64,000 nt of DNA from Phaeosaccion multiseriatum (taxonomy: Eukaryota > Ochrophyta, other classes). The translations under genes were made by a program, and so were the position numbers. This document shows positions 24,703 through 42,118 of the stretch, piece by piece; position 1 is the stretch's first letter; each line of letters starts with the position of its first letter. The notes beneath the pieces are model-generated. The model did no database searches. It was given only the letters and a program-made list of their open reading frames with translations, and had not been told where the DNA came from. The stretch covers positions 124,001-188,000 of the forward strand of contig OZ218965.1 of the NCBI GenBank assembly GCA_965112735.1, read 5' to 3'.

Positions 24703-25802
24703 GTGGTGGCGGTGTTGACCCCGCCATTACGACGGTCTCTACGGCTCCCGGGGCTCGGACGGATTCGGGTGCGAAGGACTTCCCGCTCTGCATCAGTCAC
24801 CTCCACTGCCGTGCCCAGGACGCCGCTGGGGGGGGGGGGGGGGCACGATCATCAAGCGGTACGTAAGGGTACGTAAGGATCACATAGTGAGTCACATAGT
24901 GAGGGAGGGAAGGGTGGACAGGGAGGCAAGAGAGGCACAGCAGCACAGCAGCACAGCTCTCCGCACCTCGCATCAAGCCGCTCACTCATGGCGAGCACGC
25001 GGTGGAGTGCCTGGCAATCGGGGCAGAACCAGTCGCAGTCGTCGGGCGGGGGGTCCTGCTCTGACAGCCCCACGCAGGCGAAGTGGAATTGCCCGTGGCA
25101 GTTGTCGCCGTCGCAGAGCAGCAGCAGGCTCCCGGGCTCGCCAGACTCTCCACACTGGTGGCAGGTGTTGTCTTCCTCGTCTCCCTCCCCCTAACGAGAT
25201 GGATGGGCCGAGTGGAGGGGGGAAGGGAGGAGGTGTCAGCACGCCACACCCTCCAGTCAATGCCAGTGCAAAGAGGTGACAGACTCCAATTACTCGACGC
25301 ACTCACCTCTTCCTCCTCGTCCTCGTGGTCAGAGAACAAGTCCTCCTCGTGACCAGCGCTGCTCTGCTTCTTATCCTCGAAGCGGCGAGTCTGACCATCG
25401 CTGGGCCGCACCACGAGACTGAAAGGAGCTTTGCACAGCGGGCAGGAGTTCTCGTGTTGGCCTGAGAGAGAGGGAGGGAGGGGGTGGCGCCGCCATCGAT
25501 CATCGGAAGGAGGGCATGAGTCAGAGGCGGTGCTGTGATATAGGAGGCCTTTCTCTCCCCCCCGTCTTACCCCATTTCGTGATGCAGTCCATGTGATAAT
25601 GGTGAGAGCAGCCTTTCTCGAGAAGCCGAGTCTCGTCGTCGAAGGCCAGGTCCTCGAAGCATATCCCGCAGCGACTCACTCCCTCTGTCTTCCGCTCCTC
25701 CCCATCCCCCACCTCTACAACTCTCGCCCGCCCTCTTCCGCGGCTCTCTCCCTCGTCTCCCTCTTCGCCCCTCTTCCGCTTCCGCTGCTCCATGACCTCC
25801 AT
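22529..25802 (-). CDS. RING finger plus PHD finger protein (PHRF1-like; putative E3 ligase / chromatin reader)
   Basis: Modelled exons, phases closing: 25802-25571, 25461-25307, 25190-24967, 24825-24351, 23951-22961, about 22810-22529 (TGA). The RING is split over exons 1-2: CGICFEDLAF, then CSHHYHMDCITKW, then CPLCKAPF. The PHD finger is in exon 3: CHQCGESG, LLLCDGDNC, FHFACVG, WFCPDC. RING followed closely by PHD is the PHRF1 layout: ubiquitin E3 activity plus histone-tail reading in the nucleus. The rest is low complexity: acidic and Ser-rich runs (exon 5 VVDLTSDDEDE resembles a SUMO-interacting motif), a (GGA)n/(CGG)n Gly-Arg stretch in exon 4, and an Arg-rich tail ending in GQAYGQ repeats. 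Those repeats are the dispersed CATATGGGCAGG motif read as protein. The start is uncertain: in-frame sequence continues upstream without an ATG, so an upstream exon may exist. Confidence 0.75.
24120..24340. repeat. Minisatellite, ~33-bp unit, in RING-PHD intron
   Basis: About six copies of a CACTGCCCCTCTTCCTCC / CCATATGCCTCCAT unit in the intron between exons 24351 and 23951. Again it is an amplified form of the CCCATATGCCT motif. Confidence 0.9.
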
Positions 25803-26506
25803 TTGTACCCCCACACGTCGTTCAGCTGCGTCAAGCAGCAGCTGCGTGGTCTCCTCCTCCCTCTCCCCCTCCCCTCCCCACCTCCTCCGCGGTCACGTTC
25901 AGGTCGTTCAGCTGCGTCAAGCAGCGCGTGTGGCTTGCGTTCTCTCCCTCCCAGCCTCCTCCGCCAACCCCAAGCCCCTTCGTATTTTTATCTCTGTCTT
26001 TCTTTGTCTCTTTCTCCGTCTCTCTGCTTCTCTCTTTAGTGATGTGTCGCAGCAATACAAGAGATCTGAGAACAAATACAAATACTGTCCCAGTCTCACG
26101 AAAAAGACACCAGCAAGGGCATCTTTATTGGCGGGTCATTGGGGATCCATTGGGCAAGGCAAACACAAATAACGAGGAGCAACCGTCGGCTGCCATCGCA
26201 CCAACGCTTTTTGCCCCTTCCTTACATTGAGCGTGGTTGACGGGCAGAAGGTGAGGGGCTTAGATACAGGTGACTGGGATGAATGACCCTTCCAAGGGAG
26301 CCAAGTGGAGTACATGCGTCGCGGTATGCTTTTCGTTCTTCTTCTTTCCCCTCCTCTCTCCCCATCTTGTTCTCCGCCCTTCTCCCCCCCTTCCCCCCCC
26401 CTGCTTCCCCTAACTAAGGCCTTCTCCCACTCAAGTGCACCTTCCATACCGTCCCTCTCTCCGCCCAGGAAGCAGCAGCAGAGCACCGGATCGAGGGGCA
26501 GGCAGG
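25803..26506. promoter_or_regulatory. Shared 5' region of RING-PHD and RPN13 genes
   Basis: The two start codons diverge across about 700 bp. The half nearest the RING-PHD gene is open in its frame (about 25890-26055, no ATG) and may be an upstream exon joined through a roughly 40-bp intron. Two GTTCAGCTGCGTCAAGCAGC direct repeats lie at about 25820 and 25905. No core promoter element was recognised. Confidence 0.4.
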
Positions 26507-29500
26507 ATGTCTCTCTACCCGCAAGCTGCACCAACGGGTAAGTAGGGGGAAAGGGGAAGGGGTTCCCTGTGTTGTGGCGCACTTGGTCCACTGCGGCAGC
26601 GTCTCTGGCGTCCCTGTCTCGGCTGTGCTGTACTGTGGTGATCCCCCCCGAGACCCCGGCGACGAAGAGAGCACCCCTCTAAAGGCGCGTATCTCCATCT
26701 ATCCGTCCCTGCCTTCACCCCCTGCGCCCCTTCTTTGCCGTGCCTGCCCTTCTGCCCCTTGCTGCTGCCGGCGCTGCGAATCGTCAAACAGGGGCATTAG
26801 TGAGCATGAAGGCCGGCAAGTGCGAGATGAAGCTGCAGCCCAATGGCAAGTACCTCATCACTCCCGAGCTTCAAAAGGGCCTCCTCACGGTGACCAAGGA
26901 GCAAGACCAACTTCATCACATCAAGTGGCAGCCGCGAGGGGGGGCGGGGGCGGGCGTCTCCGTGGAAGACGACCGCATCCTCCTGGAAGGCTCGGGCACC
27001 TTCCGCAAAGTAGCGACGGGCAGGCCCGAGGACAGAGTGTACCTGCTGCAGATGGGAGACGGCTCCGACCCCAACCCAGACCGCTTCTTCTATTGGTGTC
27101 AGGTGAGGCAGGGGTGGTCTCCTTGCCTGTGTTGGACCTTCATCTCGCAGCGCTGCGAGGAGGCGGACTGCGCGTGTGGGCGCCATTGACACTTGACTCT
27201 TGTCTCCTAACAGCTGCTGTCGGATGTGTCGGCCCCTCCTGACTACTGTCCCTCTCTCTCTCTCTCTCTCTCCTCCACACCCTGTGCTCTTCTCTCTGTC
27301 TCTCTGCCTGTAGGAGAAGGACAGTGCGCTCGATGAGGAGAAGGCGGCCACCTTCGACAGGCTCGCCACCGATCCTGACACCGCGGAGAGCCCCTGGGCA
27401 GAGGCCCGGGGGGGCGCGCAGGGAGAGGCGAACATGGCCAACGACCTGCAGGTGCGTGCCATGCAGTGCCGTGCAGTGCCGTGCAGTGCCGTGCAGTGCC
27501 GTGCAGAGCCATCTTGGTTGGGCGGTGTTGCTGTGTCCGTCCGCCCTACGAAGCACGAGCGTGCCTGCCACCTCTCCCCGTCCCCTGCTGCTGCAGAGAC
27601 GAGCAACTAATTGGTGTCAGGACTCAGGGCAACAGGATTGCTCCTGTCAGGACTCAGGACAACAGGATTGCTGTCTTCTCGCACGCTCTGGCTTGGCTGA
27701 CGCACTGCTCTGCCCTTCCGTTTGCCCCCTGCTTGTGCCGCTGCCCCCCCGTGTGTGGCTTTCCCTTCATTCCGCCTGCCTGCCTGCCTCTCCTTGGTCC
27801 TCAGTCGATCCTCCTCTCCATGGGCTATCCCGCAGCAGCAGCAGCAGGGGTGAGTGTGTGTGAGTGTGAGTGTGGTCTCTCTTCCTCGCCCCCCTCGGGA
27901 GGAGCGCGCGATCTAGAGCCCCCTCAGGTTCCTCCCTCCTTCCTTCGTTCCTTCCTTCCTTCATTCCTTCCTTCCTTCCTTCCTTCCTTCCTTGCTTCCC
28001 CTCCCCTTGTAGTGCCCACACACTCATGCACGCGCACAGTCACAGCACACGCTTTAGTCACGCCCCTGACCTGAACTGAGCTGAGCTGAGTTGGGCATGC
28101 CCTCCCCCCAACCTTACCTTGCCTGCCTGTCACTCGCCTGTGTCTTCCTTGCTTGCCACTCACTCGCCTGTCTGCCTTACCTCGTTTCTCGCGGTCCTGA
28201 CACCAGCCTGCCGGCGAGGCGGAGGCCGCACCTGCCAGCGCTGAGGAGGGGGGCGGCGGGGGAGCAGACGCGGAGGGCGGGTCAGCTGTATCACCAACTG
28301 CTGCAGAAGGGTCAGCAGGTGAGCAGGATGGAGGCCAAGCGGCGGAGGAGGAGGTTCGTCCCGAGGGGGGCATGGACGTCGAGGAGAAGGAGGAGGAGGG
28401 CAAGGAAGGAGGAGAGGGAGGAGGAGAGGGAGGAGAAGGAGGAGGAGGAGGAGGAGGAGGAGGAGGAGGAGATGAACCTGCGGCGGGGTGAGGGTATAGG
28501 CTCTTTGTATGGGGGGTAGGCGAGGAGGAGGGCAAGGAAGGAGGAGAGGGAGGAGAGGGAGGAGGAGGAGGAGGAGGAGGAGGAGGAGGAGGAGATGAAG
28601 CCGCGGCGGGGTGAGGGTATAGGCTCTTTGTATGGGGGGTAGGCAGAGGCGGGGAGGGGGGTTCTCCCCCCCCCTGAAGACCCCCGGGAGACGGTTCCGA
28701 GGGGGCTTTCCCCGAGGGGGCTTTCCCGAGGGGGCTTTCCCTGAGGGGGCTTTCCCCGAGGGGGCTTTCCCCGAGGGGGCTTTCCCCGAGGGGGCTTTCC
28801 CCGAGGGACTGACGGACGGGCAACAGCATCGAGGAGAAGGGGAAGTGCAAGGGGGAGGGGGAGGGGGGGCACTTGGCAGTAGCAAGAGCAAGTCATGCAA
28901 GCAAGTCATCGAAAGAGGGCCCGTAACTGCCGTAACTGCCGTAACTGTAAATAGAAACTCACGCTGCCCCCACGCACCACGCACGCCGCTCTCTGTGTGA
29001 CACCGAAGGGAGGGAGGGTTTTGTTGACTTGGAAGGGATTTATTAACTTACAGGGGTCACCTCAGAAACTGAAAGTGTGTGTTGTCGAGGGAGGGAGGGC
29101 TTTAATGACTTACAGGAGTCACCTCAGAAATTGGAAGTGTGTGTGTATGAGGGAGGGGGGGAGGCAAGGCTGCGGTGTATCGCTGTTGGTTGTGCGCTCT
29201 CTCTGGCGACGACAGCTGCTCTGTGTGCTGTGCGTGCTGCTGCTGCTGCTGCTGCTGCTTGGGTGGTTGAGGGTGTGCCAAGCGCCCCATGCCCACTTAC
29301 TGACTTACTGACTCACTGACTTACTGACGACGGAAGGCCTGGCCTGTGTGTGAGTGCGAGTGTGAGTGTGTGATGTTGAGTTAGGTCGGTCTCACCCGTG
29401 TGAGGGTGTGGTGGAGCAGGCACTCGCTGCTCCGCCTCGCCCCCCCCCCCTCTCTCATGCTACGCTCTCCCTTCAGCCTCTCTGCCTCGCCGACTTGCTG

Positions 29501-30122
29501 ACCGACTGACCGACTGACCGACTGACCGACTGACTTGCTCTATGTTGGGTGCCCCCCTCCCTCCCCTTCCATGTGCCATTTGTGAGCAGGAGGAGCAGGA
29601 GCAGGAGGAGAAGGTGGAGGAGGAGGAGGCCTGACGGCGGAGGCGATGCAGCGAGCCATCAACGGGGCCATGATGAACATGGCGGCGAGGGACTCGAGCG
29701 GGGCGGGGCAGCAGCAAGGCCAAGGGCAAGTGGTGCCGCTCAACGACCTCGTCATCGCCGATGACATCCTAGAGACGGGAGTGCTTGACGACCCCGAGGT
29801 GCAGGCCGCGCTCGTGCCCTTGTTGGCAGAGGGGCAGCAGAACGAGGCAGAGCTGAGGGAGATTATGCGCTCCCCGCAGCTGCAGCAGTCCCTCAGTAGC
29901 CTGACTGCTGCGCTGCAGTCAGACAACTTTAACGGCGTGCTGCAGAGCTTCGGCCTCGATCACTCGGCGCCAGGGGCGGGGGAGTCACTTGCCCGGGGGG
30001 ACGGGGTAGATGCATTGCTTAAGGCGTTGCTGCATGCCGCCAGGCTCAAGAAGGAGAAGGAGGAGAAGGAGAAGGGGGAGGGGGAGGGGGGGGCACAGGA
30101 TGAGGAGATGAAGGACGCGTGA
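26507..30122 (+). CDS. RPN13: Proteasomal ubiquitin receptor RPN13/ADRM1
   Basis: Six exons, phases closing to 389 residues: 26507-26537, 26792-27102, 27314-27451, 27805-27849, 28207-28318, 29590-30122. Human ADRM1 has 407 residues. Exon 2 encodes the N-terminal PRU (pleckstrin-like receptor for ubiquitin) domain: AGKCEMK...ITPELQKGLLTV...LHHIKW...VEDDRILLEG...RVYLLQM...DRFFYWCQ, which docks on RPN2 and binds ubiquitin. The last exon encodes the DEUBAD domain that recruits and activates UCH37 (LNDLVIADDILETGVLDDP...ALVPLLAEGQQ...LREIMRSPQ), followed by a Lys/Glu-rich tail. The linker is Gly/Ala/Glu-rich, and its VSPTAA comes from a dispersed GTATCACCAACTGCTG motif. The exon ending at 28318 could alternatively read on into a Gly-rich stretch before a later donor, but only 28318 keeps phase with the DEUBAD exon. 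Confidence 0.9.
27930..28005. repeat. (TTCC)n microsatellite in RPN13 intron
   Basis: Run of TTCCTTCC with few interruptions in the intron between exons ending at 27849 and beginning at 28207. Confidence 0.85.
28375..28645. repeat. Tandem duplication of a ~125-bp GGA-rich block in RPN13 intron
   Basis: Two successive copies of a block running from GAGGAGGAGGGCAAGGAAGG through a (GGA)n tract to GGGTATAGGCTCTTTGTATG, the first ending near 28515 and the second near 28640. The first copy is open in frame with the preceding exon, so the block may derive from coding sequence. Confidence 0.85.
28690..28808. repeat. 15-bp tandem repeat (CCGAGGGGGCTTTCC), about 8 copies
   Basis: Nearly perfect head-to-tail copies inside the long RPN13 intron 28319-29589. 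Because 15 is divisible by 3 it is open in several frames on both strands, but it lies between spliced exons and I treat it as intronic. Confidence 0.9.
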
Positions 30123-31496
30123 GGGGCATGGCGAGGGGAATGCCATGCCGGCCCGGCGCTCTCTGTGATGCTCTCCCATAGGATGCTACCATAGGTGTCT
30201 GAAAGAAACATGTTATACACGCAGTGCAAGGTATGGTGTAAATGCCTCTCCTCAGATATCTCACTCTTCATAGAGAGTACCCACCCCGCGAGAGGGTCTG
30301 CAGTACATAAGCAGCGACTAACCCTACGGTTACGTAAGGTTACGTAAGGTTATGTAAGGTTACGGGAGTAGGGGACATGGTGAGGTTCTCTGTGACCTCC
30401 TCTCTCCTCTCCTCTATTATGAGAGTGTGGCCTCCTCTCCTCTATGAGAGTCATCCCTGCCCTGCCGCTGAGAGTTGGCTCTGCCCTGCCGCTCTCAGCC
30501 GCCTCTCGCTCTCCGAGGGTGGACTCTCCTCTGCCTGCTGCTCTCCTCCAAGTGTATGCAGGCCCTCTCCTCTCCTTTGCCCTCCCCTCTCCTTGATTGA
30601 CCTCTCCCCTCCTCCCCTTGATTGCCCCCGCCAAGTGTCTACAGGCCTCTCCTCCTCTCCTTAGTGCCCTCTCCTCTCCTCTCCTTGATTGCCTTCGCCA
30701 AGAGAGGAGTCCACCAACACCGCCACCGACGCCGCTGTCGTGAGGCGCCCTCTCCTCTTGGCCGGTGGGCGGCATCCGCTGCCATCCACTGCCATCCACT
30801 GCCATCCATTGCCATCCATTGCCATCCATGCCCCCCCTCCGAGCCGCTGAGAGGGGCTGAGAGAGGCTGGGAGAGGCTCCCTCCCTCCGGCATACCTCAG
30901 ACGAGGCGGGAGCAGCAAGCGAAGTGCCTGGGGTCAGGACACACACACTCTCGAAGTGCCTGGGGTCAGGACACACACACACACACACTCGAAGCGTGGG
31001 GTGGCGGGTGGTGCCCCTCTGCAGCGGTGCCCCTTTGCAGTGGTGCCCCCAATCCTCCTTGTTCCCCCAATCCTCCTTGTGTGTGTCTGAGGGGCGCCTT
31101 GTGTGTGCCTGAGGGGCGGCATCGGGTGGTCTCCTCTGATCCCGCCCATCCGGCCCATCCCGCCCCCGGTAAGGCGTTCAGTGCACAAGGGTTGTAACGG
31201 TTGTTATGGCTGAGCCCCTCCCTCCCTCCCTCCCTCCCTTCTCCAGCAGAGCTAAGAGTGGGCGTCTGAAGCCCAACTCTTCTCTCTCACTAGAGTGGGC
31301 CTCTGAAGCCCCACCTTTCTGTCTCTCTCTCTCTGTGAAGCTCGACGCTTTCTTCTCTCTCTGTGTCGTATCGCACCGCCGCTCCTCTGTGCTCGTGTGT
31401 GCGTGCGTGTGTGCGTGCGTGTGTGCGTGCAAGCAAAGCAGCAACACCACCTACGCCAAGCCCCTCTTCTCATCACTCGTCTCTCGTCACCCCCTC
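30123..31496. other. Convergent intergenic region RPN13 / PSMB2
   Basis: About 1.4 kb with no supported gene. Contains a GTTACGTAAGGTTACGTAAGG stutter (30325-30365), CT-rich blocks with CTCCTCTCC repeats (30390-30700), a run of GCCATCCACTGCCATCC motifs (30778-30830), two AAGTGCCTGGGGTCAGGAC direct repeats (30921 and 30954), and a (GTGTGTGC) tract near 31400. Confidence 0.6.
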
Positions 31497-33178
31497 TCAC
31501 TCCTCCGCACCCTGCTTCGCTCCCTCCTCGCTCAGTGTCCTCGTGCCCTCCCGATCGACCACCTTGAAGGTCCAGGCGCCGCTGCTGTTGACGAGGTACC
31601 TCCTACCGAGCTGCCGCACGCTCTTCCTCACCAGCGACACGGCCTCCTCCAGGCTCAGGTCCGGCCGGTAGTCCTGTACACGCACGCACACACACACACA
31701 CACACAGAGAGAGAGACAGAGAGAGCGGCAAGAGAGAGGCGAGGAGGGGTGTGGGTAAGGGCGTAGCTCTGTCTGTTTGGGGGAAGGGCGGCGGGCAGGC
31801 GGGAAGTAGAAAAGGTGGACTGACTTCCGTATTGAGTGAGTGAGTGAATGAGTGAGTGGGTGAGAGAATGAGTGAGTGAGAGAGTGAGAGAGTGAGTGAA
31901 GTAGAGGGAAGTAAATGAGTGCGGGAGAGGGAAGTGAATTGAGTGAGTCCGTGGGAGACAGAGTGAGTGGGTGACTGGGGGAACGAGTGAGTGGGTGACA
32001 GAGTGAGTGGGTGACTGGGGGAGCGAGCGGACAGGGGCGGGCTAAGGGCTTCCTTGATGGGCACACATGAGGACCAAAGAATCCCCCTGCCCCTCCTCTT
32101 TCTATGCTCTGTGCTCTGGGCCCTGTGTTCTGTGGTTGGGGCTCTGTGTTCTGTGGTCAGTACCTTCTCGAGGAGCCCCAGCGCGAATTTGGCGGCGTGT
32201 CCGTGGGCCCCGAAGTTCACTTCCTGTTGAATGCATGCATTGTGTCGGTAGAATGCAGTGAGTCAGTGTGTCAGTGACAGGCCGAGAGAGGGGATTCACC
32301 CACACCGGCAAGCAAGGGAATCGAGTGAGGTGAGACAGAGAGGGAGAGGGGGTGAGGTGGAGCACTCGAGTACGAGGGAGACAGCCCCACGCACGATGAG
32401 AGGCAGTGCTTTCTCTCCGATGCCAGCCAGTGCGATCCACGGTCTCCGCAACACGCACGCACCCACGCACGCACACACGCACGCACCTGCAAGGCCCCGT
32501 ACGTGTCCAGCCAGAAGAGGGCCGCATCCCCGCTGCTCGGGTCCACGCCCCCCAACAGCACGTTGATGAGCGTCTGCGCCTTCCGCAGCTTCTCCGCTCG
32601 CTCGCGCCTCGCGAAGTGCGCGATGGCCCTCACGGACATGCCTGTGGGGTGCGCCGAGGCCACGCGGTCCAGGTACACGCTCCTCTGGAGGAAGGAGGTG
32701 AATTGGTCCACATCGCCCTGCTCGCCCACGGCCCCCAGGACCACGCCCTCGCTCAGCTCCACCACCTTGTCGTACTCCTGCGTCCGGGATAGAGTGGGTC
32801 TCGTTAGGCAAGCTCTGCGTAGGGAGGAGAGACTTATGCCTGCCCACGACAAGCCCACGGCAAGCCCTCCTTGTTCCCCACGTGGCTCACCTGGTTCATG
32901 ACCACGATGGAGCGGTAGAAGCCCTTGTCAGCTGCCAGTAGCACAAAGTCCTTGCCCCGGATGCCGATGAGCGAGTTCAGATCTTACGAGGCGGCGGGGG
33001 AGGGGGGCAGAGAGGCAGGCCGAGCAACGCGAGAGGGAGGGGGAAATTAGTTAGGGTGCAGGCAAAGAGCAGCAATTGCGGCAGCAGCAGCTTGAGAAGA
33101 GACCCCACCTGCTGTGGCCAGCCCGACAAAGAGCACACCCAGCAGCAGGAGCAGCAGCGGGGAAGCTGGCGCGGCCAT
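31497..33178 (-). CDS. PSMB2: 20S proteasome subunit beta-4 (PSMB2) with N-terminal hydrophobic extension
   Basis: Five exons, phases closing to 229 residues: 33178-33109, 32982-32891, 32777-32487, 32223-32164, 31673-31497. The body matches PSMB2, a non-catalytic beta subunit of the 20S core: LIGIRGKDFVLLAADKG, SIVVMNQ, GEQGDVDQFTSFLQ, AHFARRERAEKLRKAQ, VNFGAHGHAAKF, YRPDLSLEEAVSLVRK. There is no catalytic Thr-1, as expected for this subunit. Odd: the family normally starts only a few residues before LIGI, but here exon 1 encodes MAAPASPLLLLLLGVLFVGL plus ATA, a textbook signal-peptide shape, spliced at GCAG/GTGGGG to TAAG/ATCTG. A mis-assigned first exon is the main alternative. The gene is convergent with RPN13 and divergent from ArgRS. 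Confidence 0.85.
31680..32030. repeat. CA/GA tract and GAGTGAGTGG-type repeats in last PSMB2 intron
   Basis: (CACA)n and (GAGA)n at 31680-31725 beside the acceptor, then imperfect GTGAGTGAGTGGGTGA repeats at 31830-32030. All lie within the intron 31674-32163. Confidence 0.8.
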
Positions 33179-33295
33179 GATCGAACGATCTGCTGTGTTC
33201 CGGACGCAGGGAACAGATATCGGGAACACGAACTTTCAGTTGGTGAGAATGGCTGGGCACATCCATCCACAAAGAAAGCGACCCAAGAAAAGACA
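33179..33295. promoter_or_regulatory. Compact bidirectional promoter, PSMB2 / ArgRS
   Basis: Only 117 bp separate the start codons of the divergent PSMB2 and arginyl-tRNA synthetase genes, both housekeeping, so they must share promoter sequence. GATCGAACGATC near 33179 is an imperfect palindrome. No TATA box seen. Confidence 0.5.
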
Positions 33296-41561
<8,266 letters not shown>

Positions 41562-42118
41562 GCGATCAGAGCCAAAGGGCCAACGTCAGGGCCAGGCTCG
41601 TGCTCAAGGTCGGGGTCGGGGTCAGGGTCAGGGTCAGGGTCAGGGTCAGGGTCAGGGGCAGGCTCAGGAGACACTCGGTGTGTTGCTGCGGCGCTTCTGC
41701 GGCTTTGGCCTCGGACCCTCACAAGAGCCTTGCGCACGACGATGGCAGTTGGTGATACAGCAGCAGCAGCAGCAGTTGGTGATACAGCAGCTGCAGCAGC
41801 AGTAGCAGCAGGTGGTGATACAACAGAAGCAGCAAGGGCCTGAACACGACGATGGCGGTCCTTATGCTCTCCAGCATGTGCAGAATACAAAATAGCGCTA
41901 CCGCTCACTCGCTTGGTGAACAGAGCGGCGGAAGACGCGAGAGACTCGAGAGGGGAGGGGGGCTTGCCTGTCCGTCTTACACAGTGGGGGACTGTGGAGT
42001 AGGCCACTCGTTCATGCCCAATCGGAAACCCGAGGCACCGTTTCAATATACTTTACTCTCGTTCGGTCCATAAAAAGCTTTGGCGCTTCTCTCGCTTCTC
42101 TCCCTCTCTATCTGAGGG
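41562..42118. other. Convergent spacer ArgRS / ROCO with dispersed repeat block
   Basis: Holds (GGGTCA)n at about 41610-41660, clustered CAGTTGGTGATACAGCAG motifs (41747-41830), and a roughly 150-bp segment from GAACACGACGATGGCGGTCC to GCTTGCCTGTCCGTC (41837-41980). That segment recurs near 51290-51440 and 57540-57685, and in part near 60205-60295. No gene supported. Confidence 0.7.

Noticed and set aside
25831-26055. Upstream first exon of the RING-PHD gene
   Set aside because: Open and joinable in frame through a roughly 40-bp intron, but it lacks an ATG and has no homology. Not included in the model, only mentioned.
30377-31200. ORFs of 95-212 codons on both strands between RPN13 and PSMB2
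   Set aside because: They are made of CT-rich repeats and dispersed motifs, have no domain, and show no sensible splice partners.
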